64,000 nt of DNA, taken from Lolium rigidum. Lineage: Eukaryota > Streptophyta > Magnoliopsida > Poales > Poaceae. A model generated the notes under the pieces. It ran no database searches. It saw only the letters and a program-made list of their open reading frames with translations, and was not told where the DNA came from. Shown here piece by piece: positions 22,201 through 36,454 of the stretch (positions are counted from its first letter, which is position 1; every line of letters starts with the position of its first letter). The position numbers were made by a program, and so were the translations under genes. The stretch is from positions 214,727,763 to 214,791,762 of the forward strand of contig NC_061509.1 of the NCBI RefSeq assembly GCF_022539505.1. The letters are read 5' to 3'.

Positions 22201-23398
22201 CTCTACAACATATATTTGCAATAGTTTAGACTAAGTTTATGACAAATTGAGTTCAAATTTTAATTCAACATAATTAAAAATCTAGGTGAACTCCCACTCA
22301 AAACAATATCCCTCGCATTGTCTTAGTGATCACACGAACCAAATCCACCGCACCTAAACCCGATCATCACGAGAAAAGGTGTGATTTCAATGGCGAACAC
22401 TCAAAGTGTTCATCATATCAATCATATGATTCATGCTCTACCTTTCGGTATCATGTGTTCCGAGACCATGTCTGTACATGCTAGGCTCGTCAAGGCCACC
22501 TTAGTATCCGCATGTGCAAAACTGTCTTGCACCCGTTGTATGTACTTATCGAATCTATCACACCCGATCATCACGAGATGGTTCGAAACGATAAGACTTG
22601 ATAACGGTGCTACTAAGGATGAACACTTTATTATCTTGAGATTTTAGTGAGGGATCATCTTATAATGCTACCGTCGCGATCTAAGCAAAATAAGATGCAT
22701 AAAAGGATTAACATCACATGCAGTTCATATGTGATATGATATGGCCCTTTTGTCTTTGCGCCTTTGATCTTCATCTCCAAAGCACGGACATGATCTCCAT
22801 CATCTTCGGGCATGATCTCCATCATCGTCGGCGTAGCGTCAAGGTCAATGGCGCCGTCTTCATGATTGTCCTCCATGTAGCAACTATTACAACTACTTTG
22901 AAATACTACTCAACATGAAATTTAAAGACAACCATAAGGCTCCTGCCGGTTGCCACAATACAATAATGATCATCTCATACATATTCATCATCACATTATG
23001 GCCATATCACATCACCAAACCCTGCAAAAACAAGTTAGACGCTCTCTAATTTGGTTTGCATATTTTACGTGGTTTAGGGTTTTCGATATAGATCTAATCT
23101 ACCTACGAACATGAACCACAACGTTGATACTAATGTTGTCAATAGAAGAGTAAATTGAATCTTTACTATAGTAGGAGAGACAGACACCCGCAAAGCCTCT
23201 TATGCAATACAAGTTGCATGTCGAACGAGGAACAAGTCTCATGAACGCGGTCATGTAAAGTTAGTCCGAGCCGCTTCATCCCACTATGCCATAAAGATGC
23301 AAAGTACTCAACTAAAGATAACAAGAGCATCAACGCCCACAAAACAATTGTGTTCTACTCATGCAACCATCTATGCATAGACACGGCTCTGATACCAC
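22201..23398 (-). other. untranslated leader of the copia element
   Basis: Sequence between the 5' LTR and gag on the minus strand. It should contain the dimerisation and packaging signals, though none can be located by eye. Short open frames here are not meaningful. Confidence 0.6.
23386..23397 (-). other. primer-binding site (initiator tRNA-Met)
   Basis: TGGTATCAGAGC on the minus strand, one base from the inner edge of the 5' LTR. It is complementary to the 3' end of plant initiator methionyl-tRNA, the primer used by BARE1-like elements. Confidence 0.9.
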
Positions 23399-25178
23399 TG
23401 TAGGATAACGTTGCATAGAAAACAAAAATTTTCCTACCGCGAACACGCAATCCAAGCCAAGATGCAATCTAGAAGACGGTAGCAACGAGGGGGTATCGAG
23501 TCTCACCCTTGAAGAGATTCCAAAGCCTACAAGATGAGGCTCTTGTTGCTGCGGTAGACGTTCACTTGCCGCTTGCAAAAGCGCGTAGAAGATCTTGATC
23601 ACGATCGGTTCCGGCGCCACGAACGGGCAGCACCTCCGTACTCGGTCACACGTTCGGTTGTTGATGAAACGATGTCCACCTCCCGTTCCAGCGGGCAGCG
23701 GAAGTAGTAGCTCCTCTTGAATCCGACAGCACGACGGCGTGGTGTCGGTGGCGGTGGAGAACTCCGGCGGAGCTTCGCTAAAGCACGCGGGAGCTATGGA
23801 GGAGAGGGGGCAGCTAGGGTTTGGGAGGGGGTGGCCGGCCACTCAAAGGGGGCGGCCAGGTTGTGGTCTTGGGGTGGCCGGCCCCCTCCCTTGGCCCCTC
23901 ATTATATAGGTGGATCCCCAAGAGTTGGTCTCCAAGTCTCCGAATAAGACCCGAACCAAATCCTTCCAAAAAGAGGGAAACCTAGCCAAGCTAGGACTCC
24001 CACCAAAGGTGGGAGTTCTACCTCCCATATGGGGGGTGGCCGGCCCCCTAAGGGGAGTCCACTTGGGACTCCTCCCCCACTAGGGTTGGCCGGCCATGGA
24101 GGTGGAGTCCCATGTGGACTCCACCTTCCTTGGTGGTTTCTTCCGGACTTTTCTAGAACCTTCTAGAACCTTCCATAGAACCTTCCGCGATATTTTAATT
24201 CACATAAAATGACATCCTATATATGAATCTTATTCTCCGGACCATTCCGGAACTCCTCGTGATGTCCGGGATCTCATCCGGGACTCCGAACAAATATTCG
24301 AACTCCATTCCATATTCAAGTACTACCATTTCAACATCCAACTTTAAGTGTGTCACCCTACGGTTCGTGAACTATGCGGACATGGTTGAGTACTCACTCC
24401 GACCAATAACCAATAGCGGGATCTGGAGATCCATAATGGCTCCCACATATTCAACGATGACTTTAGTGATCGAATGAACCATTCATATACAATACCAATT
24501 CCCTTTGTCTCGCGATATTTTACTTGTCCGAGGTTTGATCTTCGGTATCACTCTATACCTTGTTCAACCTCGTCTCCCGACAAGTACTCTTTACTCGTAC
24601 CGTGGTATGTGGTCTCTTATGAACTTATTCATATGCTTGCAAGACATTAGACGACATTCCACCGAGAGGACCCCGAGTATATCTATCCGTCATCGGGATG
24701 GACAAATCCCACTGTTGATCCATATGCCTCAACTCATACTTTCCGGATACTTAATCCCACCTTTATAACCACCCATTTACGCAGTGGCGTTTGGTGTAAT
24801 CAAAGTACCTTTCCTGTATAAGTGATTTACATGATCTCATGGTCATAAGGACTAGGTAACTATGTATCGAAAGCTTATAGCAAATAACTTAATAACGAGA
24901 TCTTATGCTACGCTTAATATGGGTGTATCCATTACATCATTCATATAATGATATAACCTTGTTATTAATAACATCCAATGTTCATGATTATGAAACTAAT
25001 CATCCATTAATCAACAAGCTAGTTAAGAGGCATACTAGGGACTCTTTGTTATTTACATATCACACATGTATCAATGTTTCGGTTAATACAATTATAGCAT
25101 GGTATATAAACATTTATCATAAACATAAAGATATATAATAACCACTTTTATTATTGCCTCTTGGGCATATCTCCAACA
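23399..25178 (-). repeat. 5' LTR of the copia element
   Basis: 1780 bp, TG...CA bounded, nearly identical to the LTR at 16436-18214. On the minus strand this copy holds the promoter that would drive the element. Confidence 0.92.
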
Positions 25179-25183
25179 GTTGA

Positions 25184-27290
25184 AACAGTGAGTGAAACAT
25201 GTGACATATTCAGATGAAACAATTATCTAGCTATTGATGTTCGTAAATAGATCGCCCACGGTCAAATTACTCTTTGATCAACAATAGATTGCAATGCCGA
25301 TTCCCACTATGTGAAGTACAACTTCCCTCTCATATTGTTTCATGAGTAAAAGATCAACTTTGCCGCTGTTTCAGTTTTCCTTAATACTCAATATGTAGGT
25401 GAGAAATTACGACGTGCAGTGGGGTTGTTGTTTGCATTTACAATTTGCATTACATGTCGATATCACATTTTGTTATTTCTCATTACCCTAAGTGATTTAT
25501 CTTCCTAGGAGTTTCAAATGTTTTACAGTCACTTGAATTGACACCTAAATTCATGGTACCTGCAAACAAGAGCACACACAATAATCTAGGTATCTGTAGA
25601 ATACTTTGTTCTTCTTTCAAAAGCGCAGTGGCGGAAGAATTCAGTGATGTGACCACTTACGTAAGGCTATTTTTTATCTTGATATGCAAACATGTATTGA
25701 ATATCCTTAGATAAAATTGATGCTTTATGTATCTACCAGTAAGGGAGGTTGACATGAATTCATGCTTATTTGTTTTACAATTTGCTTGCAGTGCAGTCCC
25801 TTCTTATGCAGAGAACGGGAAAAGGAATCTTTTTGGGCTTTTGAGATCGCTAGAAAAAGAGGCCATGATGATATCAGGAAAAATATCTACTCCATTTTCA
25901 TGTGCTCGAATTTCCAACATAAACGATCAAGTAGCAAAGAGAAAGAAAGAGGAGATTATTGTTTAGTTTTTGTACGGATATATTGGATACACTTGGATCA
26001 TAACCATATATTGGTTGGTTTAGCCTAATATCGGGTCTAGAGTAGCTTACAAGATTTTATGCAGTTGCAAGAAGTTCCCCTAGCGCTATTTCCCCTATTG
26101 TTCCTTGCACACTGCATGTTTGTTGGAAACTAATAATAATGTTATTGATGGGAATGCTTACATAATTCCTATCATATTTCAGATCTACTAGATTTGAATA
26201 ATTGTTAGTTCATTTTGACATCTTTATCCTTGTTTATATGTGGTTCACTTTCTTTTGTGCTATGTCCAAGAACGGATTTGAGGTAGGTGATTTCAAGAGA
26301 GTGCAAGGTACGGTCTAAATTGATAGATATTTTGGGTACATGTTCCTTGCATATCAGTATGGTCATATGTTGCTTTGTTATTGTTGGAGCCGTGGAATGT
26401 ATCCAGTTCCATTTCCTACCCTGCTTGAAAGTAAATGTTAAGGAACTTTCGTTGGCGCTCTACAATCTAAAAGGTTCCAACCATCGTTTCTTGAAGGCGC
26501 GCTTTTTGAAGCTGGGTCAGGTGTGTTGTAAGCCGTCTGGCGGTGTGTATGGGTGTAGCCTTATGCCGATGTACCAGCCATCTTGGCCTTTATTTCATGA
26601 AATTTATGCGTCTCCTGATAGCTCACCACTGGCTCACCACTGAATGCTATGAAACACTGAAAAATATAGATAGTACTTAGGAGTCTCACATTAAAAATAT
26701 ATAGACCTTTAACAAGGAACAATGAAGGAACATAACAACACTAAAGCACAACCATGTTATGCTTGGCTGCATCACAAGACAAAATGCACAGTCTAAGTAC
26801 CAGCCACGCTGTGCTAGAACGCCATGTAGCCGGCGAGATGAAGCTCGCATGTCTTTCTAGTACCATTTTTGTAACCAGTGAAAAATAGGGTAGTGGGAAT
26901 GGCCTTCCTCGATGGATACTGAACGATCATATATAGTGGGAATGGCATGTTTTCTGTATCTAGATTTAGTGGATGATGTAACCTTGATTGATTAATAATA
27001 ACAGATTTGCTAATTCTTAGTAGATTGGGAATTAGCTTAGGGTTCAGACGTTCGGTAGATTTTCTAACCGTTAGATTATGTATGAAAATCCGTGCAAATT
27101 TTAGGTGTGGAAAATAAAATGCCTTAGAGATTTTTCGAACTCACAATCTCTAGCATATGTCCAGACTACGCAAGCCACAAGACTAAGTACCTTATTTGGT
27201 AAAGAGTTGATGCGACTTCGTTATAATATATGAAGTCTCGCGTTTTTTTTGTTTTTTCATGTTTTTTGCTTTTTTATTTATTTTCATTTT
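25184..27290. other. intergenic, no gene recognised
   Basis: About 2.1 kb between the copia element and a minisatellite. It holds short open frames (for example 26287-26643) without a recognisable domain, codon bias or splice context. Confidence 0.35.
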
Positions 27291-27299
27291 GTGCATAAT

Positions 27300-27780
27300 A
27301 TATGAAGTTTGTTGCGACAATGCAAAAGAATTCAGTTATAAGTGAAGTTGCAAGTAAGATTTTTTTTGCAGTTGCAAATGGTATTGTAACTGAGATTTTT
27401 TTTGCAGTTGCAGATTTTCTATTTGTAACCGAGCTTTTCTCAAGTTGCAAATACGGTTGCAACCCAGATTTCCTCCAATTACAAGTGTAGTTGCAACTGA
27501 GACTTTCTCTAGTTGCAAATGCGGTTGAAAACAAAATTTTCTCTAGTTGTAACTATGATTTTTTCCAGTTGCAAGTGTGAGTGCAACTGGGATTTTTTCC
27601 AGTTGCAAGTGTAGTTGCAACTGAGACTTTTATTCCATTTGTAAGTGTGGTTGCAATTGAGTGTTTTCCGGTTACAAGTGTGGTTGCAACTAAGATTTGT
27701 CCCATGATTTTCTCCAATTACAAGTGTAATTTTAACTGAATTTTTTTCCGGTTGCAAGCGGAGTTGCAACCGATTTTTTT
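27300..27780. repeat. degenerate GTTGCAA minisatellite
   Basis: The block GTTGCAA or GTTGCAG recurs at least twelve times in about 480 bp. Copies are separated by T-rich spacers such as GATTTTTTCCA and by AAGTGTGGTTGCAAC. Unit lengths vary from about 20 to 45 bp and copies are diverged. Open frames on either strand are a by-product of the repeat. Confidence 0.7.
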
Positions 27781-28138
27781 TTTAATGTACAAATTAGGAA
27801 AATGTTAGCCATTTTTTTCATCGCGTGATTTTATTTTATGGAATATGAGAGGGAGAGAAAACTTAACTTGTTTCATTAGAACCTTTTTATTTGTTGGCAC
27901 TGTTTTTTTCCTCCATATGAATATGCATAGGGTACGACATGTCAGGTTCAAGTGATAGTTTCGAGTTTTGTAGTGGTTTGCAATGATCGTGTGCACAACC
28001 AACGGTTTGAATATTTTTTTGGTGTACCCTACCCTACAACGAACAAAACAAAACTTACATGGTCCAACACGTGATAGTGTAGCCTTTTTTTGGCGAATTC
28101 ACGAGATAGTGTAGCCTACTTTCCACGTGAAAGCCTAT

Positions 28139-28563
28139 TTTTTCGATAAAGAGAATATATTAATATCAAGAAGATACCGATTACACTCAACCTCTGCAAC
28201 AACGATCCTAATGGCACTACGGATGCACACAGCCAAAAAAAGGAAAAAAAAAACTAAGAAACAAAAGTCCCGCTACAGTATCTCGGGCTTAAAAACAGCA
28301 ATACATCCACCGCCAAGACAACAACTGAAATACAGACTCTCCAAAAACGACGCCTCCAAGAAGTGAACATTGCTCTAACACCGTCGTCGCCCGATCTACG
28401 ATCTTAGATTTTCACCCTGAAGATAGTCCCCGCTCTCAAAACAATGCCTCCAACAAAGTCATTGCCAGGCACAACCAGTTAAGACCAGACCTTAGATTTT
28501 CACCCTGAAAGGTAGGACTCTGAATTTCACCTGTATTGTCGCCCCCACTTTCATACTGCTGCT
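28139..28563 (-). mobile_element. retroposon fragment with perfect 12-bp target duplication
   Basis: GTGAAAGCCTAT occurs at 28127-28138 and again at 28564-28575, directly flanking the element. On the minus strand the element ends in TCTCTTTATCGAAAAAA, the same 3' end as the copy at 8147-9450. Its first 140 bp (from 28563 downward: CAGTATGAAAGTGGGGGCG) match about 9030-9175. It is a 5'-truncated copy of the same retroposon family, inserted about 1 kb upstream of the ARFB gene. Confidence 0.75.
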
Positions 28564-28689
28564 GTGAAAGCCTATGCCACGTTTACCAAAATAGTATAAT
28601 CAATTGTCAAAGTAAAACGTTTAACCGTGGACGCTGGCACGCTGGTCTAATTTTTCTGAGAGTTAGATTAGATCACAGCTAACTGAGTC

Positions 28690-29188
28690 CTAGTGAGATC
28701 TTAATATGTTTTAGTTCTTGGGTGCATATATTTCTTTTTATTTAAAAATATATCTTTCATATATTTTAAAATGTTAAAAAAATCAAACGAAAAAATCACT
28801 TGTACATCTTCACATGCTACATGCACACAAATTCTTTCTATGAAAAAATGGTGTGTCATTTGGGTTGTGCAAAAACGACAAAATTTAGTGCTAATAATAA
28901 GGTTTTGTGAGACATATTTTGTCTTTTATAGACCAGCCTAAAAAATATCATTTTTTTCGCGAAATTGAACGAACACACATAGATTATCGAGATGTACATG
29001 TAAAACTTTTTGTTAGAATTTTTTAACAATGAAAAATATTACCTCTATCCACAAAAAGATATTATAATTTTATCTTAATTCAAATCTAGATATTTTTTTA
29101 TGTATATATATATATATTTAAATTTAGATAAATTTTCGATTTTTTTTGGATGGAGAGTTTTTTTGGATGGAGGGAGCGGAAGCCGAAT
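28690..29188. mobile_element. Mutator-type MITE copy with nested Stowaway-like insert
   Basis: The interior shares order and wording with the well-bounded element in the ARFB intron (31733-32123): TTCACATGCTACATGCAC, GTGCTAATAATAAGG, GAGATGTACATGTAAA. The right edge carries the same GAAGCCGAATTGAATTTC terminus. From about 29042 to 29170 a second sequence, starting CCTCTATCCACAAAAAG and ending GGATGGAGGGAG, looks like a Stowaway inserted within it. The left edge is degenerate. Confidence 0.5.
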
Positions 29189-29607
29189 TGAATTTCAGTA
29201 AAGATTGCATCTTTTATTAAGAAAAAACTCCCACTGCTTCCAGACGTGCCCTCCCAAGTTCATCAGCCAAGGGGCCCAAACCGCGTGCGCCGGACGCAGT
29301 ATTGTTCAGCGCGAGACAGAGTCGGAGGTGACCAGAGGCCGCGTGGTAGCTACGCGGTGCCGCCTCTCGATCCCATACGTTGGCGTCCACGCGAACGGCT
29401 CGGATGCTGTTTCTATGTCGATTCCCACCCGGCCCGTCTTCTAGAGGACACAGGCTTGCAGCAACGAACAAACGCTGCTTTCAGAGGAACCCTTCTCCAC
29501 TTCGATACACAAGTCCGACGACTTGAGGAAGACGAAGAAGCCAATTCGGCGGAGAATTTGGTGTTCGCGCGAGGAGTTCTCGGTGATTGGTTGATCTCGG
29601 CGGCTGG

Positions 29608-33135
<3,528 letters not shown>

Positions 33136-33510
33136 CTATTCTAAATAGCAGTTCTGCTTACAAGACCCTTGTCGTCACACTAAAAATCTTGGATCAAAGA
33201 CAATTGTCAAAAAGAAAAGGATAATGGTGGGAAAGACCTTATAACCATAATACATGGCATTTTCCAGGCGATATACTTAGGTGCTGATTCTGCTGAAGAA
33301 AAGAGCATGCCTGGGTCTGACTACATCAAATTTTTCCAATACAAATTTGTCTTGGGAAGTGTTGATTCTCTAATTGGTGACATATTCATGTAAATTTCCT
33401 TGCGAGTTCAGACAAGCTAACCATGTTCACATATGGGTGGAACATAATATTTTCTCTAGATGAGAAACGTGATGTTATTGATGTAAATTTCCTGTTAGAT
33501 ATTTTTTGCA

Positions 33511-33516
33511 AATAAA
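33511..33516 (+). promoter_or_regulatory. candidate poly(A) signal of the ARFB gene
   Basis: AATAAA 376 nt after the stop codon, in T-rich surroundings. The insertion site of the retroposon at 33571 is 55 nt further downstream. Confidence 0.4.
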
Positions 33517-33570
33517 ACTATCGTGTCAGTCCGCAATCTTCTCCTCTGGGATCGTTATAAGCTTTTTTTT

Positions 33571-35003
33571 TTCCAGAAAAAAACGCTTCGCTCGGCCCCC
33601 GCGTCGCTCCGCTCTGGGGCGACTCGGGCGGCGACGAAACCCTAGCCGCCAAGCCCCTCCTCCTCCGCCTTCCTTCCCCTTGCCGCCGCCAGAGGAGACC
33701 GCCGGAAACCGGCACGTGCTGCCAAGGAAGGTGGCGGCAAGGATCTCGCGGCTCTGCTCTCGGGCGGAGCGCTTCGGCACCTGGGACGGCGGCCTCGTCG
33801 GGTGAGGGCGGCGCGGATCCTGGCGGCGGGAGGCGCTCGCCGGTGCTGCTGACCATCCTCCTGGATCGCGCGGGCGGCGTGGGGATGGTGGACGGCGGTT
33901 GCAGCGCGGGGGTCACCCCGGTTTGACCTCAGCCAGATCTGAAGACGGCGCCTCCGCAACGCGTGGATCCCACTCCCATGGCTCCGATTCTCCCGGATCT
34001 GGAGCTCTCTCGGGGTGGTGGGGCGGGGGCTCTGTCCGGGAGAAATCCCCGGCCGGCGGCGGCGGCCCGGCGTCGGCGACGTCTTTGACGCCGCTTTCCT
34101 CCTTGGTGGCTACGTCGAGGTACATCCTTTACCCCTCTTTCCTTTACCCGGGTGAAAACCCCAAGTCCTTTGGACTGGGCGGCGGCGGCGCTTTGGCGTC
34201 GTTCTCCTCCTTGGAGGCGCTGCCTTGGGTATGTGGAAGGTGGTCGGTGCCAGTGTGCGGTTTGGTCTGCCTGTTGCGGCAGCTACAGAGGAGCTACGGT
34301 GGCGTGGATCTTCTTGCCGTGTCTTCGGTGGTGACCTGGTCCAAAGCTTGTGTCTTGCCGGCTGTTTGGTGTGGTGGCCGGCGAAGCTGTTGGTGGAAGC
34401 TCGCGTGCAGAGGTGGTCGTGCTCAAGTCTTTCTTCCCGGGCTACTTGGCCTATGTTGTGCATCCGTGCTCTCGGGTGAGCGTCTCTACCTCTCGATGGT
34501 GCGGCGCCCTACGAGCCAGGGCGAGAAGGCAGGGGCCTTCTTCGGAGGTGGAAACGGATTCCACATCGGCGGTGTCGCGGTGGAAGGTGACGAAGGCCTG
34601 ATCTTCTTTCGGCGGTGTGCTCGTCTTCACAGCATAGTCTACACCCTCTGTTCATGTCGGCAGTCAATGGCCTTGAAGCCCAATCTGTACTCTTATGTTT
34701 ATTTCTTTGCTTGCTTGTGGCTTTGAAACCTGTAAGCTGTTCGTTCAGCGCCATGCCAATCTGTACTCCATGTTTATTTCTTTGCTTGCTTGTGGCCTCC
34801 ATGTTTGTTTATTTCTTTGCTTGCTTGTGGCTTTGAAACCTGTAAGCTGTTCGTTCAGCGTCATGCCCAATCTGTACTCTATGTTTGTTTCTTTGCTTGC
34901 TTGTGACTTTGAAACCTGTAAGCTGTTCGTTCAGCACCATGTACTTGTCGTTGTAGCGTTAGCGTTATTAATTTAACGCAGGGCTACGGCCTACTGTTTA
35001 AAA
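33571..35003 (+). mobile_element. GC-rich non-autonomous retroposon with 14-bp target duplication
   Basis: ATAAGCTTTTTTTT occurs at 33557-33570 and at 35004-35017. Between them lies a 1.43-kb segment whose first 900 bp are GC-rich and whose 3' end is T-rich, closing with CTACTGTTTAAAA. That is the layout of a retroposon integrated by target-primed reverse transcription. Several overlapping GC-rich frames are open on both strands, but none resembles a known protein and none of the long ones has splice support. It is inserted just past the ARFB transcript end. Confidence 0.65.
34679..34942 (+). repeat. three tandem copies of a roughly 80-bp unit
   Basis: The unit runs from CAATCTGTACTC through TTTCTTTGCTTGCTTGTGGC and GAAACCTGTAAGCTG to GTTCGTTCAGC. 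It is present three times inside the retroposon's 3' part. The middle copy has an extra partial duplication of the TTTCTTTGCTTGCTTGTGGC block. Confidence 0.8.
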
Positions 35004-35143
35004 ATAAGCTTTTTTTTAGCAATTTAAATTTGTATATTACTGTGAAATTATTCTGAAAATTGTGTTCTGAGCACTTCTTTAATGCGGATTTAGAAAGTCG
35101 TTTACGGTAGAGTTCTGAAAATTGTGCTCTTCACATCAAAGTA

Positions 35144-35335
35144 CAAAGTTCCGTCATTACATCGATCGGCTCTTAAAAAGGGGCAGCTGGTTGAACGCAA
35201 AAAAGCAAAGTTCACGTATAGTACTACTTTTTTTTTTCTTGAAACGAAGTTTATGTACAGTACTGATCAAACTTCAAAGTTCCGTGATACATACGATCGG
35301 CTCTTCAAAAAAAGGGCAGCCGATCTGACTACATT
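35144..35335. repeat. direct repeat with 131-bp period
   Basis: CAAAGTTCCGTCATTACATC ... GATCGGCTCTT (from 35144) recurs with small changes from 35275. A short tandem duplication in the 3' flank of the B12D-like gene; no further meaning seen. Confidence 0.6.
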
Positions 35336-35435
35336 AACCGGTCTGATTGAAGTGCAAAGCTAGATTAACGCAAAATAAAAAACGGAGTGGAAGTAGCAGA
35401 TCGAGCCACGACGATGGTCCTGTGTACTACTCTAA

Positions 35436-36039
35436 TTAAGTGGTGTTCTTCTTGAAGATCCTCTCGAGGACGCCCTCCCTGCCCTGCCCGGGGATCCCGG
35501 GCGGCGCCACGCCGACGTCCTTGAGTGTCACCGCCTTCCTTACCCTGCAACACAAGCAAGCCAACATGAATCACACATACGCCGCGAAAACACTAGGCGG
35601 AAAGAATCGATTGACGGAACGAGAAACCGGAGGTCGTATCGTACGGGTAGTCGGCGACGGGGTCGGCGACGCCGGCCGCGAGGGAGCGGTCATCCTGGAC
35701 GTGGGCGACCTTCCGGAACACGGAGCTGCCGACGAAGCGCTCGCCGTCGTCGATGGCGAGGTCCGGGTCCGCCACCTCGGGCACCGTCTCGCGCTTGCGC
35801 TTGTCGAGGCGGACGTTGGGCGCGTGCGCCAGCTGCTGCCGCGCCGTGTGCAGCCCCAGCGTCACCGCCAGCCCGATCATCCCCAGCGCCACGTAGATGG
35901 GCACGTAGTCGCCCACGGGCTTCGCCTTCGCCCTCGCCGCGCCCGCGCCGCCGTCGGCGTGCGCTGCCGCGGTTGAGGCCGACCTGCGGTAGCCCTGCAG
36001 GGCGGCCGTTCGGAGAGCGGCGGCAGCTCGGGAAGCCAT
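35436..36039 (-). CDS. mitochondrial B12D/MLRQ-like single-pass membrane protein
   Basis: Two exons on the minus strand (36039-35645 and 35544-35436) join CC|G across a GT-AG intron to give 167 aa. The first 26 residues are rich in Ala, Arg and Ser without acids, as in a mitochondrial presequence (ALRTAALQGYRRSAS). One membrane segment follows (about 45-65, YVPIYVALGMIGLAVTLGL), then a conserved stretch with APNVRLDKRKRET and SSVFRKVAHVQD. That arrangement, one helix followed by P-x-V and a K/R-R block, recalls the plant B12D family related to the MLRQ subunit of complex I. An accessory role in the inner membrane is inferred. The C-terminal tail (GVAPPGIPGQG) is Pro/Gly-rich. A TATA-like box lies about 140 nt upstream. 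The alternative reading without the intron gives an unsupported tail. Confidence 0.75.
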
Positions 36040-36180
36040 GGCTATGGGTCAGCTGGCGGAGCAGCGTGCGACGGCGAGTGGAGTGTGATTTTGGTTGGGA
36101 TGCTTGGGTTTGTCTGTGCTGTGTGTGAGCTTGTTCTGTTTCGCTTTGAGCTTGATGGTAGTGTTCGTGCGACGCCGGGG

Positions 36181-36189
36181 TTTTATGTA
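36181..36189 (-). promoter_or_regulatory. TATA-like box of the B12D-like gene
   Basis: TACATAAAA on the minus strand, 142 nt upstream of the start codon at 36039. Position is right for a short 5' leader; the second T of TATA is replaced by C. Confidence 0.4.
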
Positions 36190-36454
36190 GGCGTCTCGGT
36201 GGCGTCGTGGTGGCTGGAGAAGCGTCTGGAAATTGCAGGACTGGACGAGGTGGCGCGGGAAGGGCGACGCGCGGCAGGGAGAGGACGCGCCAGCGTGACC
36301 ACGCTCTCCCATGAGTGCCTAGAAGAGCACAGCGAATGCACACGGATGCACGCAGCGGCAGAGCAAACTTTGCTTTTTTTTTTTATTTGCAAGTATATTA
36401 CTCCTACATTTATGATGCAACTGTACATTCGGTGCTGCAAGCATTGCCTCATGT

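Larger units (their letters stand above)
16436..25178 (-). mobile_element. full-length BARE1/Angela-type Ty1/copia retrotransposon
   Basis: Two direct LTRs (16436-18214 and 23399-25178) enclose a 5.2-kb interior. The element is on the minus strand, so the right LTR is the 5' LTR. Next to it lies a primer-binding site, and next to the left LTR a purine-rich tract. LTRs start TGTTGGAGATATGCCC and end in CTACA on the minus strand, as in the BARE1/Angela/WIS group of the Triticeae. The flanking pentamers, TTTGA (16431-16435) and GTTGA (25179-25183), differ at one base and are probably the target duplication. The interior encodes gag, protease, integrase, reverse transcriptase and RNase H in copia order, but with frameshifts and deletions. 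No other element interrupts it. Confidence 0.93.

Noticed and set aside
5150..23398. Possible CRISPR array, tRNA or rRNA genes, riboswitches or bacterial operons.
   Set aside because: No regularly spaced short repeats, cloverleaf-like blocks or prokaryotic features were seen; the window is plant nuclear DNA.
33506..34726. GC-rich open frames downstream of the ARFB gene (up to 275 codons).
   Set aside because: They lie in a retroposon flanked by a 14-bp duplication, are open on both strands and resemble no known protein.
34679..34942. Repeated Cys/Leu-rich peptides that look like small secreted or membrane proteins.
   Set aside because: They come from a threefold tandem repeat translated in a single frame, not from a gene.
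35690..36343. A 217-codon frame overlapping the B12D-like gene.
   Set aside because: It is a frame-shifted reading of the same exon plus promoter; the 167-aa reading has a presequence, a membrane helix and a good intron.
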